From assembly GCA_035552655.1 (NCBI GenBank), contig DASZLD010000078.1:1-25015 (forward strand): a stretch of DNA of 25,015 nucleotides, given 5' to 3'. Both the position numbers and the translations under genes were made by a program. Positions within the stretch are counted from its first letter, which is position 1, and every line of letters begins with the position of its first letter. Source of the stretch: DASXMT01 sp035552655. GTDB taxonomy: Bacteria > Actinomycetota > Acidimicrobiia > Acidimicrobiales > RAAP-2. Below the pieces are notes generated by a model. That model did no database searches. It saw nothing but the letters and a program-made list of their open reading frames with translations, and was not told where the DNA came from. Below, one piece after another: positions 22,368 to 25,015 of this stretch.

Positions 22368-23459
22368 ATGACGAACATCCGCCGGGCAGCGAGGACCCTC
22401 GGATTGGCTACCGCGGTGGTGGCCATGGTGTGCTCGACCGCGGTGTCGGGCGGCACCGCCGCCTCCGCGGTAGTGGCCACCCCTACGGCCGTGGCCACCG
22501 GAGCACCGGTCCCCTCCCCGGGATGCAAGACCGCTCAACCTCCGTCGGTGACCAACCAGCGCCAGGACATCGAGGTGGACGGGGCCGCACGGTGGTACCT
22601 CCTCACCACCCCGGCACCGACCACGCCCAGCCCCACCGTGGCCGCCACCAAGATCACGAAGACGCCCGCACCCCGTCCACTGGTGGTCGACATCCACGGA
22701 CTGGCCGAAGGGGCGGTGATCCACGCACAGACCTCACAATTCGGGGTGCTCGGTCAAAAGGACGGATTCGTGGTCGCGTTCCCCAACGGCACCGGCAGCC
22801 CGGTTCAGTGGAACATCTCCACCCGAGCCAAGCCCAATCCCGACCTGGACTTCCTCGCCGCCATGTTGAACCAGGTGGAGGCCAGCCAATGCATCGACAC
22901 CTCGCGCGTCTATGCCAGCGGGTTCTCGGACGGAGCGTTCATGGTCTCCACCGTGGCCTGCACCATGTCGAATCGGTTTGCCGCCATCGCCGCGGTGTCA
23001 GGTTTGCAGCTCCCCACCCCGTGTCCCACCACTCGCCGGGTGCCGATCCTGGCCTTCCACGGCACCGCCGACCCCATCCTGTTCTTCAACGGCGGGGTCG
23101 GGATCGGCACCCTCAACCGGGCGCTGGGCCAGGGAGGATCGGGGGGATCGTCGACCACCACGACCACGCAACCAGCAAAGCTCCACGGAGCCGGCTACCC
23201 GGCCACGGTCAGGGCGTGGGCGGTGAAGGACGGCTGCAGTCCACGATCGATTGACACCAAGGTGGCCAGTCAGATCATCCTGCGCACCTACACCTGCCCG
23301 AGGGGAACGGCGGTCAAGTTCTACATCGTCCTCGGCGGCGGACACGCCTGGCCGGGAAGCAAGTTCAGCCAGAGCATCAGCTCGATCACCGGGTTCACCA
23401 CCTTCCAGATCAACGCCACCAACCAGATCTGGGCCTTCTTCCGACAGTTCCGGCTGTAG
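22368..23459 (+). CDS. Secreted PHB-depolymerase / feruloyl-esterase-like serine hydrolase
   Basis: This 363-residue alpha/beta hydrolase has a signal peptide (IRRAARTLGLATAVVAMVCS, likely cut after A-S-A34) and then a low-complexity Ala/Thr/Pro linker. The catalytic core matches the LpqC / esterase-PHB family. It has VVDIHGLAEG (oxyanion region, 107-114), GFSDG with nucleophile Ser187, HGTADP with Asp235 and GGGHAWPG with His326. Between Asp235 and His326 sits a glycine/serine/threonine-rich linker (255-268: GQGGSGGSSTTTTT). ATG 22368 is chosen because the signal peptide starts there; the frame is open for 46 codons upstream without one. Several Cys pairs suit an exported protein. It probably cleaves an ester outside the cell, such as polyhydroxyalkanoate or a feruloyl ester; which is not determined. 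Confidence 0.88.
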   Translation: MTNIRRAARTLGLATAVVAMVCSTAVSGGTAASAVVATPTAVATGAPVPSPGCKTAQPPSVTNQRQDIEVDGAARWYLLTTPAPTTPSPTVAATKITKTPAPRPLVVDIHGLAEGAVIHAQTSQFGVLGQKDGFVVAFPNGTGSPVQWNISTRAKPNPDLDFLAAMLNQVEASQCIDTSRVYASGFSDGAFMVSTVACTMSNRFAAIAAVSGLQLPTPCPTTRRVPILAFHGTADPILFFNGGVGIGTLNRALGQGGSGGSSTTTTTQPAKLHGAGYPATVRAWAVKDGCSPRSIDTKVASQIILRTYTCPRGTAVKFYIVLGGGHAWPGSKFSQSISSITGFTTFQINATNQIWAFFRQFRL

Positions 23460-23478
23460 GGGCTCGATCGCCCTGGCC

Positions 23479-23507
23479 TTGAGGTCGCACCGCACACGGC
23501 ACAGACT
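23479..23507 (+). promoter_or_regulatory. Promoter of the acetyltransferase gene (TTGAGG-17-CAGACT, leaderless)
   Basis: TTGAGG (23479-23484) and CAGACT (23502-23507) are separated by 17 bp, and the -10 ends 6 nt before ATG 23514. It is the best complete -35/-10 pair in the window, although its -10 begins with C instead of T. No ribosome-binding site precedes the ATG. Confidence 0.45.
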
Positions 23508-23513
23508 GCGGGC

Positions 23514-24047
23514 ATGGACATCGCGCTGTCAGCTCCGTCGGCCGCCGATGCCAACGAGTTCCTCGAGGCCGTTCGAGCGAGCCGCGGGCTGCACCACCCC
23601 TGGACCGACCCTCCGGATACTCCCGAGCGATTCGCCGCATACCTCGAGCGCGTCGCCGGTGACGAGTTCGCCGGCCGCCTGATCCGACACGCCGGCTGCG
23701 GGCAGTTGGTTGGCTATGTCAACATCAACAACATCGTCCGCGGGCCGTTGCTGTCCGCCTACCTCGGCTATTCGGCCTTCGCATCCCACGCTGGGCGCGG
23801 GCTGATGACCACGGGAGTCAGAGCAGTCATCGACACTGCCTTCAACGAGTTGGGATTGAACCGACTCGAGGCGAACATCCAACCGAACAATGACCGTTCG
23901 ATCCACCTGGTGCGGCGGCTGGGGTTCGAGCTCGAGGGCTTCTCCCGTCGGTACCTGTGGGTGGATGGGGCCTGGCGCGATCACCAGCGCTGGGCGCTCC
24001 TAGCTGAAGACTGGACGGATCGTATGGTGATCCCCGATCCCTCTTGA
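23514..24047 (+). CDS. RimJ/RimL-type GNAT acetyltransferase
   Basis: This 177-residue protein fits the ribosomal-protein N-acetyltransferase subgroup of GNAT enzymes. It transfers acetyl from acetyl-CoA to an amine. The acetyl-CoA loop is H-A-G-R-G-L-M-T-T-G (92-101, RGxG/A type). It is followed by VRAVIDTAFNELGLNRLEANIQPNNDRSIHLVRRLGFELEGFSRRYLWVDGAWRDH, the standard strand 5 to 7 region of this subgroup. N-terminal LHHPW (26-30) is the usual substrate-side loop. Likely cytosolic. It is a single-gene unit with its own leaderless-type promoter. Substrates in this subgroup range from ribosomal proteins to antibiotics and amino acids; none can be assigned. Confidence 0.9.
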   Translation: MDIALSAPSAADANEFLEAVRASRGLHHPWTDPPDTPERFAAYLERVAGDEFAGRLIRHAGCGQLVGYVNINNIVRGPLLSAYLGYSAFASHAGRGLMTTGVRAVIDTAFNELGLNRLEANIQPNNDRSIHLVRRLGFELEGFSRRYLWVDGAWRDHQRWALLAEDWTDRMVIPDPS

Positions 24048-24127
24048 CGACCGCTGCGCTACCTTTTGCCTGAGCACGTCGCTGGTGCACTCCACCGGCC
24101 CCGACCGCCTGCACCCGAGGGGGACAC

Positions 24128-24940
24128 ATGCCCAGCCAACCGACGAGCACACAGGACCTCTTCCGACTGGACGGGAAGGTGGCCATCGTCACTGGTGCCG
24201 GCAAGGGAATCGGTGCGGCAATCGCACGGGCCTACGCCGACGCCGGTGCCGACGTCGCCCTGGTGTCCCGCACGGCGGCCGACCTCGAGTCGGTAGCCAA
24301 CGATGTGACCGAGCGGGGGCAGCGGGCCCTGGTGCTGCCGGGCGATATCAACGACTTCGCAGTGCTGGCTGATCTCGTCTCCCGCACCGTGGGCGAGCTC
24401 GGTGGGCTCGACGTGGTGGTCAACAACGCCGGTGGGTCCCAGTCCCATCCCTTCCTGGATACCCGGGTCGAACAGTTGGAAGCGTCGTTCCGCTTCAACG
24501 TCTTCGCGCCGTTCGAGTTGAGTCGCCTCGCCGTCCCCCACCTCCTCGATCGCCCCGGTGCCTCCATCATCAATATCTCCTCGATGGCCGGCCGCAATGC
24601 CCCCCGGGGCCAACTGGCCCACGGGACCACCAAGGCGGCTCTGTCCCAGCTCACCAGGCTGATGGCGGCCGACTTGGCCCCCCGGATTCGAGTGAACGCC
24701 ATTCTCCCTGGCGCGGTGGAGACCGAATCACTGGGCAACTGGTTGTCGAGCATGGACCCCAACATCCGCCAGACCATGGTCGAGCGCACGGCCATGCGCC
24801 GCAACGGCGCTCCCGATGACATCGCCACCGCCGCCGTGTACCTCGCCGCCCCCGCCGCCAGTTGGGTCACCGGCAAGCTGCTCGAAGTCGACGGCTCGGC
24901 CAATCCCGAACTGGTGCCCAAACCCATCGTCGATCTCTGA
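24128..24940 (+). CDS. SDR family oxidoreductase with His in place of the catalytic Tyr
   Basis: This 270-residue protein is a classical SDR. The cofactor loop is TGAGKGIG (22-29), then NNAG, and a serine-bearing strand ending NISSM with Ser152 at the usual 13-residue distance from the Tyr position. That position, 165, is His (codon CAC): H-G-T-T-K169 instead of Y-x-x-x-K. The catalytic Lys and Ser are kept. The C-terminus (VNAILPGAVETES, later TGKLLEVDGSANPE) is standard. A GAGGGGG site lies just before ATG 24128. The replacement of the general acid suggests altered or lost oxidoreductase activity, though some SDR-like proteins keep function with other residues. It is a single-gene unit as far as visible. 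The family is certain, activity is doubtful. Confidence 0.9.
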   Translation: MPSQPTSTQDLFRLDGKVAIVTGAGKGIGAAIARAYADAGADVALVSRTAADLESVANDVTERGQRALVLPGDINDFAVLADLVSRTVGELGGLDVVVNNAGGSQSHPFLDTRVEQLEASFRFNVFAPFELSRLAVPHLLDRPGASIINISSMAGRNAPRGQLAHGTTKAALSQLTRLMAADLAPRIRVNAILPGAVETESLGNWLSSMDPNIRQTMVERTAMRRNGAPDDIATAAVYLAAPAASWVTGKLLEVDGSANPELVPKPIVDL

Positions 24941-24966
24941 GCACGATGGTTTCGAGATCTCCGGCA

Positions 24967-24981
24967 CCGCGGCCGCCGCGG
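24967..24981. terminator. GC hairpin downstream of the SDR gene
   Basis: CCGCGG (24967-24972), loop CCG, CCGCGG (24976-24981) can form a perfect 6-bp stem 26 nt after the SDR stop. It lacks a following T-run, so it is only a candidate terminator. The remaining bases to 25015 show no supportable gene. Confidence 0.3.
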
Positions 24982-25015
24982 CTTCCCCCTGCCCTGTCCG
25001 CAGCAGAATCATGCC

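Noticed and set aside
24728..25012. Minus-strand open frame at the right edge
   Set aside because: Most of it is antisense to the SDR gene, its N-terminal part has no family features, and no promoter or ribosome-binding site is visible.
1..25015. Search for tRNA, rRNA, CRISPR repeats, insertion sequences and replication origins
   Set aside because: None was recognised by reading both strands; no repeat-spacer pattern or transposase-like protein was seen.

Overview
The window is GC-rich, densely packed DNA from an actinobacterium. GTG starts are frequent, most -10 elements fit TANNNT, and several genes appear leaderless. One encoded protein resembles the mycobacterial thioredoxin-fold enzyme Rv2466c. 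The mix of amidohydrolases, SDRs and an NHLP-type peptide cassette would fit the Acidimicrobiia or a related soil or aquatic lineage, but that placement is inference. No rRNA, tRNA, CRISPR array, transposase or integrase was seen, and no gene-free stretch exceeds 300 bases.

Region 1 (1-7192) looks catabolic. It holds the 3' end of an SDR, a minus-strand pair (metal-dependent amidohydrolase, then N-acyl-D-amino-acid deacylase-like enzyme) and a divergent second deacylase-like gene. These are followed by a minus-strand TetR - cyclase-family hydrolase - SnoaL-like operon. The two deacylase-like proteins are paralogs that share a promoter region with an almost symmetric AT-rich -10 element.

Region 2 (7234-15212) is the most notable part: an NHLP/NHLM-type peptide (RiPP-like) export cassette. 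On the minus strand run an HlyD-like adaptor, a C39 peptidase/permease/ATPase and a second large permease/ATPase with a long N-terminal extension, the last two overlapping by 4 nt. Divergent from them are an orphan periplasmic-binding lipoprotein-like protein and a 93-residue precursor. The precursor has a nitrile-hydratase-like leader, a Gly-Gly site and a short Cys-free tail. No recognisable peptide-modifying enzyme lies inside the window.

Region 3 (15239-19511) has a DsbA/Rv2466c-like thioredoxin-fold protein whose CPWC-type motif is CPWT, then an OpuC/ProVWX-like osmolyte importer. The importer ATPase is divergent from two permeases and a secreted binding protein.

Region 4 (19573-25015) holds a Tat-exported molybdopterin oxidoreductase overlapping a membrane cytochrome b, probably one redox module. 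It continues with a convergent amidohydrolase, a secreted PHB-depolymerase/feruloyl-esterase-like hydrolase, a RimJ-like acetyltransferase and an SDR in which the catalytic Tyr is replaced by His.
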